A stretch of 64,000 nt of DNA from Macrococcus sp. 19Msa1099 (GCA_019357535.2 CP079955.1:1674001-1738000); one strand, 5' to 3'; shown: positions 18,727 through 28,321, counted from the stretch's first letter. Notes: a model not told the origin generated them from the sequence alone. Numbers and translations are program-made.

Positions 18727-18900
18727 TTAGTGAACGTTATCAGCAAAGACTTTCTTTTCTAACGCTTCTTCTGGTGTGTCGATGATATCTGCTTCTTTAG
18801 AATCAAAAGCTTTAATTAAAAACATCATTAGTACGCCACCAAATACAAAGATTGCGAAGATAAACGCAATAAGTACAAACCACATCATAGCTACTGACAT
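18727..18900 (-). CDS. Small single-pass membrane protein, unknown function
   Basis: 57 aa, MSVAMMWFVLIAFIFAIFVF at the start, then a second hydrophobic stretch to about residue 30, and an acidic tail containing DTPEEALEKK. An AGGAGG site lies six bases before the chosen ATG (18900); another ATG two codons upstream is too close to it. A proper terminator follows. The reading frame, ribosome site and terminator together support a real gene not assigned to any family I recognise. Confidence 0.65.
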   Translation of the reverse strand: MSVAMMWFVLIAFIFAIFVFGGVLMMFLIKAFDSKEADIIDTPEEALEKKVFADNVH

Positions 18901-18955
18901 GTCCATCCTCCTCTTAACCCATTAGTAATCCTATTCTATCATTTAATTCTCTAAA

Positions 18956-20185
18956 TTAAAATGCCCAATTTCCATTTAAGAAAATCTCTTCTTCGTTTCC
19001 TTCAGATGTTACACCATAAATGTTCATTTGTGCTGAGCCAATCATAAAGTCTTCGTGTGTAATCGAGTTGTTCAGTCCTGCAGCTTCAAGTCCTTCATCA
19101 TCCAGCTCCTTACCACCTTCAAGACAGAATGGGTATGCTGAACCTAATGCTAAATGACATGATGCGTTCTCATCAAACAATGTGTTATAGTATAAGATCT
19201 TAGAATTAGAGATTGGTGAATCATGTGGTACCAGCGCGACTTCTCCTAAATACTTCGCGGCGTCATCTGTATTTAGCAGTCCTTCTAGTATATCTTGACC
19301 CGTTTGCGCTTCAAAGTCGACTACTTGCCCATCCTTAAACGTTAATTTAAAGTTATCGATAATATTTCCGCCGTAACTCAGTGGCAAAGTGCTAGAAACA
19401 TAGCCATTTACTCTATCTTTATGCGGTACAGTAAATACTTCTTCTGTTGGCATATTCGCCATGAACTCTATACCGTCTTTATTAATACTTGATGCACCAC
19501 ACCAAATATGACCTTCTGGCAATCCAATTTCAAGGTCTGTCCCTGGTGCTTTATAGCGCAGTGCTACATACTTCTTATTGTTTAAATAATCAGCTTTGCT
19601 ATGAAGATTATGATTATGCGTAGCCCATGCAGCTTCTGGATCCTCGCTATTCATACGTACGCTATCTAAAATTGCATCTAATAACTTTTCAAATGCTGCT
19701 GTTTCATCAAGTTCTGGGAATACAAGCTTCGCCCATGCAATTGATGGATAGGCCGCAACAGTCCAGCTGAACTGATCTGATTGCATCATCTTCATATAAT
19801 CTTTAAAAGCAGTACCGTATGCTTTCATATTCGCTGAGACTTTCTTAGGATCGGCATCCTTTAAGTTTTCTGGACTTGATGAAATAAGTGCAAGCTGAGC
19901 TGCATAGTCATTCGCATAATCCATACGCTCATCCACTAAATATTGTGGTACGCTTTCGAAACTTTCCTGTTTACGATACTTGAAGTTTAACTGCGCCAGC
20001 TTATCGTCACTATAATTCACTTTAACATCGCTGGCACCCGCTTCATAAGCCGCTTCAACAACAAGATGAACGAAATCTTGCGCGTCCACCGTCGCGCGAA
20101 TATAAACGCGTTGCTCAGGTTGAACGTTCATACCTACCTTGACGAGTAATGCTGCATACTGCTTTAATTGTTCTTCTTTATACAT
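18956..20185 (-). CDS. M29 family aminopeptidase (AmpS/PepS type)
   Basis: 409 aa, standard length for thermophilic aminopeptidase family M29. Conserved regions include LEIGLPEGHIWCGASSIN (about residue 224), NMPTEEVFTVPHKDRVNGYV with the metal-binding Glu residues, LGEVALVPHDSPIS, and NASCHLALGSAYPFC near the end. It is a cobalt- or zinc-dependent cytoplasmic exopeptidase that removes N-terminal residues from peptides. The short UPF0435 gene lies 11 bp upstream, probably in the same operon. Confidence 0.9.
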   Translation of the reverse strand: MYKEEQLKQYAALLVKVGMNVQPEQRVYIRATVDAQDFVHLVVEAAYEAGASDVKVNYSDDKLAQLNFKYRKQESFESVPQYLVDERMDYANDYAAQLALISSSPENLKDADPKKVSANMKAYGTAFKDYMKMMQSDQFSWTVAAYPSIAWAKLVFPELDETAAFEKLLDAILDSVRMNSEDPEAAWATHNHNLHSKADYLNNKKYVALRYKAPGTDLEIGLPEGHIWCGASSINKDGIEFMANMPTEEVFTVPHKDRVNGYVSSTLPLSYGGNIIDNFKLTFKDGQVVDFEAQTGQDILEGLLNTDDAAKYLGEVALVPHDSPISNSKILYYNTLFDENASCHLALGSAYPFCLEGGKELDDEGLEAAGLNNSITHEDFMIGSAQMNIYGVTSEGNEEEIFLNGNWAF

Positions 20186-20196
20186 TGTAATCCCCC

Positions 20197-20394
20197 TTAT
20201 TTACGTAAACTTCCTAGTGCATCTGTGAGCGCAGACATTTCGCTCGGTGAAAATGTATCACGTTTCTTTACCATCTCATAAATCTCTGTCAGCTCATCCA
20301 CCTTGTTATCATCTATAGATTCTGGCTTGATCACTCCGATATTTACGAGCTTTAATTTCTTAACAATTTCATCGATCATTTCTGCTTTATTCAT
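20197..20394 (-). CDS. yfkK: UPF0435/DUF1128 family protein (YfkK-like)
   Basis: 65 aa from the ATG at 20394 (MNKAEMIDEIVKKLKLVN), preceded by AGAGGTG; the longer frame starts with a TTG inside that site. The sequence VDELTEIYEMVKKRDTFSPSEMSALTDALGSLR is typical of DUF1128. Function is unknown. Gene order with the M29 aminopeptidase is conserved in staphylococci and bacilli. Confidence 0.8.
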   Translation of the reverse strand: MNKAEMIDEIVKKLKLVNIGVIKPESIDDNKVDELTEIYEMVKKRDTFSPSEMSALTDALGSLRK

Positions 20395-20486
20395 AGGACA
20401 CCTCTTCAATTTTTTTATTCTCTAAACATTTTATCAAACTATTCTTAACTTTAAAATTAATTATTTTCAAAAACTTACTCTTAATT

Positions 20487-20512
20487 GTTTATTCTATCTA
20501 CATTTTGGCTAT
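20487..20512 (+). promoter_or_regulatory. Candidate SigB-type promoter before the YtxH gene
   Basis: GTTTAT, 14 bp, GGCTAT resembles the general-stress sigma-B consensus GTTTAA-N12-15-GGGTAT. It lies about 57 bp upstream of the YtxH-like gene; members of that family are often sigma-B dependent. A TATAAT-like sequence overlaps just downstream, so a vegetative promoter is an alternative. Confidence 0.35.
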
Positions 20513-20568
20513 ATAATAATTAATAAGTGCAGATAGCACATTTCTTATATTTGAGAGGAGATTATATT

Positions 20569-20874
20569 ATGAACAACAAATTAGTCCCAGCAGTCATCGC
20601 CGGTGCAGTCATCGGTGCTGCAGTATCAATGGCTGATAGAAAGACACGTAACTCTGTTAAAACCTCAGTTTCAAAATCGAAACAAAACGGTATCACTTCA
20701 CAAGGTTCTACAAAAAACAAAGTATCAAATTTAAAAGATGAATTATTATACTGGAAAGAAACAATCGATGAAATCCGTCGTAACAATCCAGAACTAGAAC
20801 GCGCAATATTAGATGCTAAAGATACTTTCATCGAAAAGAAAAATCAAAAGAAAATCTCAGGACCAAACGGTTAA
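20569..20874 (+). CDS. YtxH-domain-like small stress protein
   Basis: 101 aa from the ATG at 20569, with a GAGGAG site. A short glycine/alanine-rich hydrophobic segment (VPAVIAGAVIGAAVSM, residues 6-21) precedes a charged helical region with KNKVSNLKDELLYWKETIDE. This matches small YtxH/YoxC-like proteins linked to general stress, whose function is unknown. The YihY gene follows after 24 bp on the same strand, so the two may be cotranscribed. Confidence 0.55.
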   Translation: MNNKLVPAVIAGAVIGAAVSMADRKTRNSVKTSVSKSKQNGITSQGSTKNKVSNLKDELLYWKETIDEIRRNNPELERAILDAKDTFIEKKNQKKISGPNG

Positions 20875-20898
20875 CTTAATATACTTAGAGGTGAAATT

Positions 20899-21927
20899 AT
20901 GTCAAAGGACAATAAGAGTACCTCTAAATTTCTGACTCAGGCTGCAAAAGGTCCTGAGTCTCATAATTTAGAGGTAGAAAACAAAGATAAACTATCTAAT
21001 AAAAATGAGCAGTATGTAAGCAATCAAAGGTTTAAATCAAAGCAAGCTAAGAAAGATGACGAAACATTATACGTTTCTAAGATTAACAAACCGGCAAAGT
21101 ATAAACATAACGGTAATTTTTTTAACAAGTTACTATTTAGAATCGGTAAAGACGATGCTGCAGGATTATCTGCGCAGCTCGCATATTACTTCTTACTGTC
21201 TTTATTCCCAATGCTGATTTTCCTATTGACATTAGTCCCATTGTTTAAAGTGTCCCCTGAAACAATCACGAATATGATTGCAAAGAATGCCCCTGGAGAT
21301 GCAGCGAATATGATTACCGATGTAATCTCTGATGTGATGAACAACGCAAACGGTGGATTACTATCATTCGGTTTAATCGCAGCACTTTGGTCAGCATCTA
21401 ACGGCATGACAGCACTAATGAATGCATTTAATGTATCTTATGAAGTTGAAGATGCCCGTAATCCTATCGTATCAAAGTTACTTAGTGTGTTATTTACAGT
21501 GGTGATGGTGCTTGTATTTGGTGTTGCATTAGCATTACCTGTATTCGGTGAACAAATTGGCAATTATTTATTTGGTCAGTTCGGGCTAGAATCACAATTT
21601 AAATGGATCTTCTCGCTTGTTAAAGTCGCACTTCCACTGATTATTACGTTTATAGTATTTACGACATTATATGCGATTGCCCCGAATATTAAACTTCAAT
21701 TTAAATCTGTTATACCAGGTGCTTTGTTTGCAACGATTGTCTGGATTGGTGCAAGCTTCCTATTTGGATACTATGTAAGTAACTTTGGTAACTACTCTAA
21801 GACTTACGGTAGTATCGGAGGAATCATCGTCTTAATGTTATGGTTATATTTAACAGGTTTTATCATTATTATTGGTTCACAGATTAATGCTATAATTCAT
21901 GAAAAGAAACTAAGTTCTAATCAATAA
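20899..21927 (+). CDS. YihY/virulence factor BrkB family membrane protein
   Basis: 342 aa. A hydrophilic lysine-rich N-terminal extension (~80 residues) precedes six membrane segments. Family landmarks are DDAAGLSAQLAYYFLLSLFPMLIFL, IAALWSASNGMTALM and YGSIGGIIVLMLWLYLTGFIIIIGSQINA. Once called RNase BN, the family has no proven nuclease role; a transport or lipid-related function is suspected. The long N-terminal tail is unusual beside short enterobacterial members but common in staphylococci. An AGGTG site precedes the ATG. Confidence 0.85.
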   Translation: MSKDNKSTSKFLTQAAKGPESHNLEVENKDKLSNKNEQYVSNQRFKSKQAKKDDETLYVSKINKPAKYKHNGNFFNKLLFRIGKDDAAGLSAQLAYYFLLSLFPMLIFLLTLVPLFKVSPETITNMIAKNAPGDAANMITDVISDVMNNANGGLLSFGLIAALWSASNGMTALMNAFNVSYEVEDARNPIVSKLLSVLFTVVMVLVFGVALALPVFGEQIGNYLFGQFGLESQFKWIFSLVKVALPLIITFIVFTTLYAIAPNIKLQFKSVIPGALFATIVWIGASFLFGYYVSNFGNYSKTYGSIGGIIVLMLWLYLTGFIIIIGSQINAIIHEKKLSSNQ

Positions 21928-21946
21928 TAGTGAAAGAGGGATAACG

Positions 21947-22516
21947 TTGACTTTATTATCAAACATGCTTGAATTTAATAAAAAGTTTGTAGAAAACAAA
22001 GACTACACACAATATGAAACGTCTAAAGTGCCAGACATGAAGGCTGTACTATTAACATGTATGGATACAAGGTTACAAGAATTATCAACGAAAGCACTTG
22101 GGCTTAAAAACGGCGATGTGAAAACCGTTAAGAATGCTGGAGCTACAATTACACACCCTTATGGTTCTACGATGCGTAGCTTACTTGTTGGCATTTATGC
22201 ATTAGGAGCTGAAGAAATTATTATTATGGGTCATAAAGATTGTGGGATGGGTGGTCTTGATGTTGATAAAGTTAAATCAACCATGATTAATCGCGGTATC
22301 AAACAAGAAGTGATGGATACGATTATTCACTCTGGTATCGACGTAGACCATTTCTTAAGCGGCTTTAATGATGTGAACGAGAACGTACGTGAAAACGTTA
22401 AAATGGTTTATAATCATCCATTATTCGATCGTTCAGTACCGGTACACGGGCTCGTCATCGAACCGCTTACAGGTGAAGTAGAGTTACTGATTAATGGTTA
22501 TGATAATGTACAATGA
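21947..22516 (+). CDS. Beta-class carbonic anhydrase family protein
   Basis: 189 aa with a TTG start preceded by GAGGG. The zinc site of beta carbonic anhydrases is present: Cys38 and Asp40 in LTCMDTRL, His96 and Cys99 in GHKDCGMGG. It would interconvert CO2 and bicarbonate in the cytoplasm. It sits 19 bp after the YihY gene and is followed by a strong terminator shared with the convergent vra operon. Confidence 0.87.
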   Translation: MTLLSNMLEFNKKFVENKDYTQYETSKVPDMKAVLLTCMDTRLQELSTKALGLKNGDVKTVKNAGATITHPYGSTMRSLLVGIYALGAEEIIIMGHKDCGMGGLDVDKVKSTMINRGIKQEVMDTIIHSGIDVDHFLSGFNDVNENVRENVKMVYNHPLFDRSVPVHGLVIEPLTGEVELLINGYDNVQ

Positions 22517-22554
22517 AAAGAGTGAAATGCGGATGTCCGCATTTCACTCTTTTT
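22516..22554. terminator. Bidirectional terminator, carbonic anhydrase / vraR
   Basis: An 18-bp stem AAAGAGTGAAATGCGGA/TCCGCATTTCACTCTTT with loop TG is bordered by A and T tracts on both sides. Confidence 0.8.
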
Positions 22555-23177
22555 CATTCTATTAAATCATGTTGAAATGCATAGATGACTGCTTGTGTTC
22601 TATCCTGTACTTCAAGTTTACTCAGTATATTGCTCACATGTGTCTTCACCGTTTTAATCGTAATATGGCTTGCATCTGCAATTTCCTGGTTAGAATATCC
22701 TTTTGCAATCAGTAATAATATCTCTTTCTCGCGTTCTGTCAACATATCATGTAGTTCTGCCTTCTGGTTCATACGTGCGCGCATTTTCATCATTACTTCT
22801 TTTTCAAATACAGACTCACCTTGATATGTTTTAATAATCGCATCTCTTATTTCTTCAGCGCTGCTCGTCTTTAATATGTAACTGTCCACACCCGCATCTA
22901 GCGCTCGATACACTTCTTTATCTTCTATAAAGCTCGTAAGCATTACAACCTTCACCTTTGGCATTTGACATTTAATTTTTGCTGTCGCCTCAATCCCGTC
23001 CATCTCATTCATTACCATATCCATAAGTACAACGTCCGGTTTAAGATTTAACGTCTTCTCTATCCCTTCTTTACCGTTTGATGCTTCTCCAACAATTTCA
23101 ATGCCTTCTTGCATCGATAAATAACTTGATATTCCGATTCTGACCATCTCATGATCGTCTACAAATATTACGCGCAT
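22554..23177 (-). CDS. vraR: Cell-wall stress response regulator VraR (LiaR)
   Basis: 207 aa, NarL/LuxR family. The receiver domain has the acidic pocket VDDHEM and phospho-acceptor Asp53 in [12 protein letters not shown]. The C-terminal LuxR helix-turn-helix is [40 protein letters not shown]. Phosphorylated by VraS, it activates cell-wall synthesis genes under antibiotic stress. It is the last gene of the operon, one base after the vraS stop. Confidence 0.93.
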   Translation of the reverse strand: MRVIFVDDHEMVRIGISSYLSMQEGIEIVGEASNGKEGIEKTLNLKPDVVLMDMVMNEMDGIEATAKIKCQMPKVKVVMLTSFIEDKEVYRALDAGVDSYILKTSSAEEIRDAIIKTYQGESVFEKEVMMKMRARMNQKAELHDMLTEREKEILLLIAKGYSNQEIADASHITIKTVKTHVSNILSKLEVQDRTQAVIYAFQHDLIE

Positions 23178-23178
23178 G

Positions 23179-24198
23179 TTATGCCTCCTCTAATGGCACT
23201 TTCACTTCAATACGAGTGCCTGACTGTGGTGCAGATATAATTTGAAATGTGCCGCCAATTTCGAGCGCTCGTTCTTTCATCGTATTAAGTCCGTATCTTG
23301 AATCGTCAACACGCTCAATATCGAACCCTTTGCCATCGTCGCTTAACCTGAGTATTACTTTATTCCCCGTTTTGAATAGTTCGATAACAATCTGCGTCGC
23401 CTCAGCGTGCCTTAATGTATTAGAAATGGATTCCTGAGCAATCCTAAACAGATGATCTTCCACACCTTTTTCGAGCTGTATGTCTTCGATATCTGATGTG
23501 ATATGTAGTGGTATCTTCTGTTTTAATTCTTTTAGTAGTTGCTGAATGCCTTCTTCGAGCGTTCTGTTCCTCAGTCCGATTGGTCGTAAGTGTAGCAACA
23601 ACGCACGCATTTCAAGCTGTGTTTCTCGTAACATTTTATCCAGTAATTCGAGCTGCGATTTCACTTTCTCTTCATGCGTGCCTGCTTTTAGGGCAGATAA
23701 CATCATAGATGCGGCGAACAGTTGCTGACTCACAGAATCGTGTAACTCTCGTGCGAGCCTCTGCCGTTCTTCTTCAACGATTTGTTTCACTGTCTCTTCG
23801 TTTATCTTATGTACATCGTTAGTAACAAGCTGATTCTGTCGTTTAATATTAGCCATCGATAGGCTTACTTCATTAATTGCATGCAGTACGTCAATGACTT
23901 CCACATTCTGATTAATTGCGGTATTAATTTGAATCCCGTCTTCAATTTGTTCAATTTCATTTTTAATACGCATAAGTTGTTCGTTCTGGCGATATGCAAC
24001 GATGGAGCCCATAATAATACATGCAAGTATAACCGTTACATTTAAAAATAAAAAGGCGGGTACACCGACAATTTGTGTATATAGCATTCCTTGAAAGTAT
24101 ATGATGTTGACGAATATTCGGTCTAGAATAAAGAACACAACCGCTAAACTATAGACAAGTATGAGCATCGTTCCGATCATCTTCGTATAATTATTCAT
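23179..24198 (-). CDS. vraS: Cell-wall stress sensor histidine kinase VraS (LiaS)
   Basis: 339 aa. Two transmembrane helices (residues about 10-30 and 45-69) flank a short outside loop. The HisKA_3 domain carries His153 in [14 protein letters not shown], followed by a HATPase domain with DDGKGFD and GLNTMKERA. It senses cell-wall damage and phosphorylates VraR. The start overlaps the liaF stop by 4 bp, so translation is coupled. Confidence 0.93.
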   Translation of the reverse strand: MNNYTKMIGTMLILVYSLAVVFFILDRIFVNIIYFQGMLYTQIVGVPAFLFLNVTVILACIIMGSIVAYRQNEQLMRIKNEIEQIEDGIQINTAINQNVEVIDVLHAINEVSLSMANIKRQNQLVTNDVHKINEETVKQIVEEERQRLARELHDSVSQQLFAASMMLSALKAGTHEEKVKSQLELLDKMLRETQLEMRALLLHLRPIGLRNRTLEEGIQQLLKELKQKIPLHITSDIEDIQLEKGVEDHLFRIAQESISNTLRHAEATQIVIELFKTGNKVILRLSDDGKGFDIERVDDSRYGLNTMKERALEIGGTFQIISAPQSGTRIEVKVPLEEA

Positions 24199-24890
24199 CG
24201 GTACTGCACCTCGAGATCTCCTACAATTGACGATACGAATAGTTTAATTTCAATGCCATTTGGGTACTTCTCAGTTTCGTATACTACACGTTCGTTACGC
24301 GCTTTTTTCACATAATGCTCTTTAAAGTTGAGCTGTCCGTATAGCGTTGTGTAATCCACCTTCACTTGATAACGATGTGGTACTGTAATCGTCGTCTTTC
24401 CGATTGCGTTGCGAATCACAATGATATTCGACTGTTTTAAGTTAGCAGCTTGTGTAAGATCGATGTCCATATCTCCGACAAAATGCTGTAAGTTCATATC
24501 TTCAAACTTGTATACTTTATCAGGTGTCGATTGAAAGCTTAGTAGTGACTGCTTATGAATCGACATACTGTCATCCTTCGTCTGGATAACTTCCATCGGT
24601 TGTTTCTTATAGATGATATAACGGATTGCTACAATAACGATAAACAGAAAGATTACAATTAAAGTATATGGATTGGATAACATGCCGAATAACAGCATAA
24701 TAACGCCAATCCAAAGTATGATGAGCCCCCTTAGATTCTCTTTCATCATCGTGCTAAAGTATATCATGAGCAAACCTGCTACGATAACAAGCAGCATCCC
24801 GATTTTTACGAAGAAGATATAATAAATATTTGAAAGCAGTATTAATGTGAAGAATGCGATTAACATTTCAGAATTTACAATTTGCTTCAA
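24195..24890 (-). CDS. liaF: LiaF/VraT (YvqF) membrane regulator of VraSR
   Basis: 231 aa. Four hydrophobic segments in the first ~90 residues precede a C-terminal cell-wall-active antibiotics response domain (about 125-230: [43 protein letters not shown]). LiaF proteins modulate the neighbouring kinase; in S. aureus the equivalent VraT is needed for full signalling. It sits directly upstream of and overlaps vraS. Confidence 0.88.
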   Translation of the reverse strand: MKQIVNSEMLIAFFTLILLSNIYYIFFVKIGMLLVIVAGLLMIYFSTMMKENLRGLIILWIGVIMLLFGMLSNPYTLIVIFLFIVIVAIRYIIYKKQPMEVIQTKDDSMSIHKQSLLSFQSTPDKVYKFEDMNLQHFVGDMDIDLTQAANLKQSNIIVIRNAIGKTTITVPHRYQVKVDYTTLYGQLNFKEHYVKKARNERVVYETEKYPNGIEIKLFVSSIVGDLEVQYR

Positions 24891-24902
24891 AGCGTCACAT
24901 CC

Positions 24903-25256
24903 TTATGGTTTTACGTTCGATAACAATAATATTTCATACTGTATATTTTGCTTTTCAATCTCTAAATTTGCAAGCAATTGTTCAATTTCATCAATATCAT
25001 GATCAAGGTCGTTAATTCTCTGAACTAGTGGCGTGCGATTGTGTAATAGCTTATTAGAAACAGCGGACTCAAGCGCGTCAAGTTCCTCTTGTACATGTAT
25101 TTTCTCACACGATAACTTAACAACTTCACTCAGCTTCATACTTTTAAGTAAGTTAATATCTGAAATCTTCTTATAGCTCGCGGCAATTTGTATGTAAAAG
25201 GTATTTTCTATACATCGTTTGACAGTTCTATTGAGATGCATTTTAATCTTTCGCAT
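24903..25256 (-). CDS. First gene of the vra operon, VraU-position protein
   Basis: 117 aa, mostly charged and helical, with a likely coiled coil in the second half (VQRINDLDHDIDEIEQLLANLEIEKQNIQYEILLL, about residues 78-112). No catalytic motif or signal peptide can be seen. An AGGAGG site lies eight bases before the ATG. The S. aureus operon is vraU-vraT-vraS-vraR; this gene holds the vraU position with similar size, but I cannot confirm sequence homology. The spacing of 12 bp to liaF supports one transcript. Confidence 0.6.
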   Translation of the reverse strand: MRKIKMHLNRTVKRCIENTFYIQIAASYKKISDINLLKSMKLSEVVKLSCEKIHVQEELDALESAVSNKLLHNRTPLVQRINDLDHDIDEIEQLLANLEIEKQNIQYEILLLSNVKP

Positions 25257-25289
25257 AGTACTTCCTCCTACGGTTAGTACTCTAATTAT

Positions 25290-25326
25290 AAAAAAGTTCC
25301 AAAGCCATAAAAAGCGGCTCTGGAAC
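25290..25326 (-). terminator. Terminator after map
   Basis: Stem GTTCC-A-AAGCC / GCGGCTC-T-GGAAC with an A-rich loop, followed on the minus strand by TTTTTT. The T tract runs into a TATAAT sequence that could be the -10 box of the vra operon. Confidence 0.6.
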
Positions 25327-25349
25327 GATTCTTTTCTCAGACTTTAGGA

Positions 25350-26129
<780 letters not shown>

Positions 26130-26229
26130 TTAAGGATATGTATTGATTATAATGTATAAATTCAATATCATATATTCATCACTGTTTATTATAACAGACT
26201 CAAACTATTACACAATTGGAATGATTACA

Positions 26230-27219
26230 ATGAAAATTAACTGGTTCAAGAAATTAATCGGCGCAAGAACAATCAAGACAGGACTTGCGACATTTTTGAC
26301 TGCATCAATATGTCAATTATTAAATTTACCTGCGATCTTTGCAGTTATTACATCTATCGTTTCCATTGAACCGACTGCCCGCGCTTCATTGAAAAAGGCA
26401 TTCGTCAGATTTCCTGCATCAATACTCGGAGCATTCATCGCAGTTACAAGTACATATTTCTTAGGCGATTCACCTTTAAGCTATAGTATCGCTGCAACCG
26501 CAACCATATTCGTATGCTATAAACTGAAACTCTATGACGGTCTCCTTGTAGCAAGTCTTACGGCTGTAGCGATGGTACCAAACATTCATCAGGACTTTGC
26601 GTTTAATTTCTTCTCCAGGCTTGCTACAACGACAATCGGTCTAACGACAGCGGGTATCGTTAACTTCTTTGTGATGCCACCGAAATATCATATACAAATC
26701 GCTCAACTCCTCGATGCATTGGAGTCCAAGCTAATGAAGATGCTATCTTTACGTGCAACTGAAATTAATTCTGGATTGTCTGATCTAAGTAGTGCTACCC
26801 CACTTGTAGAAGAATCAAATAAACTGATTAATAAAATCGATACGTTGCTGCAATATCAAAAAGAAGAACTTCAATTTCATGAAGATAAAGCGATTAAATA
26901 TGAAATTACACAGTTGAAACATCGTCTTGATGTTAATAGACTCATTCAGCTTCATGTGAATCAAATGATTTTATTACCGGATGGGACATATTTTACGTTA
27001 ACTGTTCAGGAAAAAGAAGCGCTGAATCATTTAGTTAATGCGTTCAAACAGTTTGGAGAGAATCGTACGTACACACCAGACAGAAAAGCACTCAGTCTGC
27101 TTAAGATGAGCGTGAAGCATTTGACAGAGTTTGATGATAATCAAATGCGCAGCCATTACATCTATGAAATATTGATGATTAACAGATTACTGATGGATCA
27201 TCCAAATAGAGTGAAATAA
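26230..27219 (+). CDS. Aromatic acid exporter (ArAE/DUF939) family membrane protein, second copy
   Basis: 329 aa from the ATG at 26230 (MKINWFKKLIGARTIKTGLA); a GGA ten bases upstream is the only ribosome site seen, and upstream ATGs are weaker. About five hydrophobic segments lie in residues 15-145, followed by a charged helical cytoplasmic domain. It shares the GAR.[FI]KTG start and the overall plan with the protein at 3471-4553 and is a paralogue. Substrate is unknown. A terminator and the second 41-bp repeat locus follow. Confidence 0.75.
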   Translation: MKINWFKKLIGARTIKTGLATFLTASICQLLNLPAIFAVITSIVSIEPTARASLKKAFVRFPASILGAFIAVTSTYFLGDSPLSYSIAATATIFVCYKLKLYDGLLVASLTAVAMVPNIHQDFAFNFFSRLATTTIGLTTAGIVNFFVMPPKYHIQIAQLLDALESKLMKMLSLRATEINSGLSDLSSATPLVEESNKLINKIDTLLQYQKEELQFHEDKAIKYEITQLKHRLDVNRLIQLHVNQMILLPDGTYFTLTVQEKEALNHLVNAFKQFGENRTYTPDRKALSLLKMSVKHLTEFDDNQMRSHYIYEILMINRLLMDHPNRVK

Positions 27220-27223
27220 AAAC

Positions 27224-27257
27224 ACGGAACGTCTCGTTGTAGACGTTCCGTATTTTT
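27224..27257 (+). terminator. Terminator after the second exporter gene
   Basis: Stem ACGGAACGTCT/AGACGTTCCGT with loop CGTTGT is followed by ATTTTTATT. Confidence 0.75.
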
Positions 27258-27316
27258 ATTGGGAGAATATTATATGAATGGCCGAGGATTGGCCACTCAC
27301 GGATACTTTTATATGT

Positions 27317-27545
27317 GGGTGTCACTCTTTGGGACACTCGGCATTATTTTTATGTGCGGGTGTCACTCTTTGGGACACTCGGCATTATTTTTATGTGCGG
27401 GTGTCACTCTTTGGGACACTCGGCATTATTTTTATGTGCGGGTGTCACTTTTTCGGACACTCGGCATTATCTTCATGTGCGGGTGTCACTTTTTCGGACA
27501 CTCGGCATTATCTTCATGTGCGGGTGTCACTTTTTCGGACACTCA
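27317..27545. repeat. 41-bp tandem hairpin repeat, locus 2
   Basis: Units start at 27317, 27358, 27399, 27440, 27481 and 27522 (the last is partial). Each has GTGTC, nine bases, GACAC, then CGGCATTATTTTTATGTGC or CGGCATTATCTTCATGTGC. The first three units share ACTCTTTGG in the loop; the last three share ACTTTTTCG. Period, hairpin position and AT-rich spacer match locus 1, but the bases differ in a locus-specific way. The array lies between the convergent exporter and scdA genes. Open plus-strand frames across it are by-products of the repeat. Confidence 0.9.
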
Positions 27546-27569
27546 CGCATACTCGCACACGCACCAAAT

Positions 27570-28250
27570 CTAAAGTCTTTCAAATAATACATTATTCTCA
27601 AGGTGTACATGCTGGAATGTCTCTCGTTCAAGCATGGCTAATCGTTGATAAACAACTCTGTACGTACCACATGCATCCAATGGCGGTGTAAAGTCATTCG
27701 TAATTTCACGTAGTCGTTTAAGCATACCCCCTGCACCGTCATGTTCACTTTCAAGCTCATCAATATGTGGTTTTAGCTGAGCGCGCAACTCTTCTGTGGG
27801 ATTGTCACTGTATTCGATAATTAATGGGAATACAGTATCATCTTCGTCTTTCGTATGTTCAATGAGTTCATCTCTTAACTTCATCACTAAAGTCTTCATT
27901 TCAATTAAATGTGGATGACGCTCCCCATGTACTTTCGCCACTTTCGTAATGTACGGCATTAAGTTTCTGAACTCTTCTTCGAGCGGTTTATGATATTTAT
28001 TCTGGATATAGTTAATCAAACTTCTGTTATCTAAATATTGTACATCTAATCCTAATCCGTCACTTGATTCGTTGTCTAATTGGTTAATTTCTTCAAGTAA
28101 TGTTTCAATCGGCGCGCTCTTTTCATGTATTGCTTCACTCAGCGAAATATCACCTCCGCAACAAAAGTCAATTCGATTTTTTCTGAATATGTCCGCAGCT
28201 TTAGGTAATTGTTTAACGATATCTGATACTTTCATATTTGCTGTAATCAT
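27570..28250 (-). CDS. scdA: Iron-sulfur cluster repair di-iron protein (ScdA/RIC)
   Basis: 226 aa from the ATG at 28250, with a GGAG site eight bases upstream. The N-terminal DUF542 domain has IDFCCGG, and the hemerythrin-like domain carries His ligands in KVHGERHPHLIEM, LIEHTKDEDDTVFP, ESEHDGAGG and TFQHVHLENNVLF. ScdA repairs Fe-S clusters damaged by nitric oxide or peroxide. A near-perfect palindrome resembling an NsrR operator lies in its promoter. Confidence 0.92.
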   Translation of the reverse strand: MITANMKVSDIVKQLPKAADIFRKNRIDFCCGGDISLSEAIHEKSAPIETLLEEINQLDNESSDGLGLDVQYLDNRSLINYIQNKYHKPLEEEFRNLMPYITKVAKVHGERHPHLIEMKTLVMKLRDELIEHTKDEDDTVFPLIIEYSDNPTEELRAQLKPHIDELESEHDGAGGMLKRLREITNDFTPPLDACGTYRVVYQRLAMLERETFQHVHLENNVLFERL

Positions 28251-28298
28251 GATCATCACTCCGGTTTATTATTTAATACACCTTTATTATACACCCTT

Positions 28299-28321
28299 AA
28301 GATATATTTAAAATACATCTT
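28299..28321. promoter_or_regulatory. Candidate NsrR-type operator upstream of scdA
   Basis: A 23-bp palindrome, AAGATATATTTAAAATACAT then CTT, symmetric at 21 of 23 positions. It has the 11-1-11 form of the nitric-oxide repressor NsrR operators (AAGATGyATTT-A-AAATrCATCTT type) described for dnrN/ytfE genes, the family to which scdA belongs. A TATAAT for scdA lies a few bases downstream on the minus strand, so a bound repressor would block the promoter. No nsrR gene is in this window. Confidence 0.55.

Noticed and set aside
27259-27691. Three overlapping plus-strand open frames over the second repeat locus
   Set aside because: Same reason as at locus 1; translation of a non-coding tandem repeat, running antisense into scdA.
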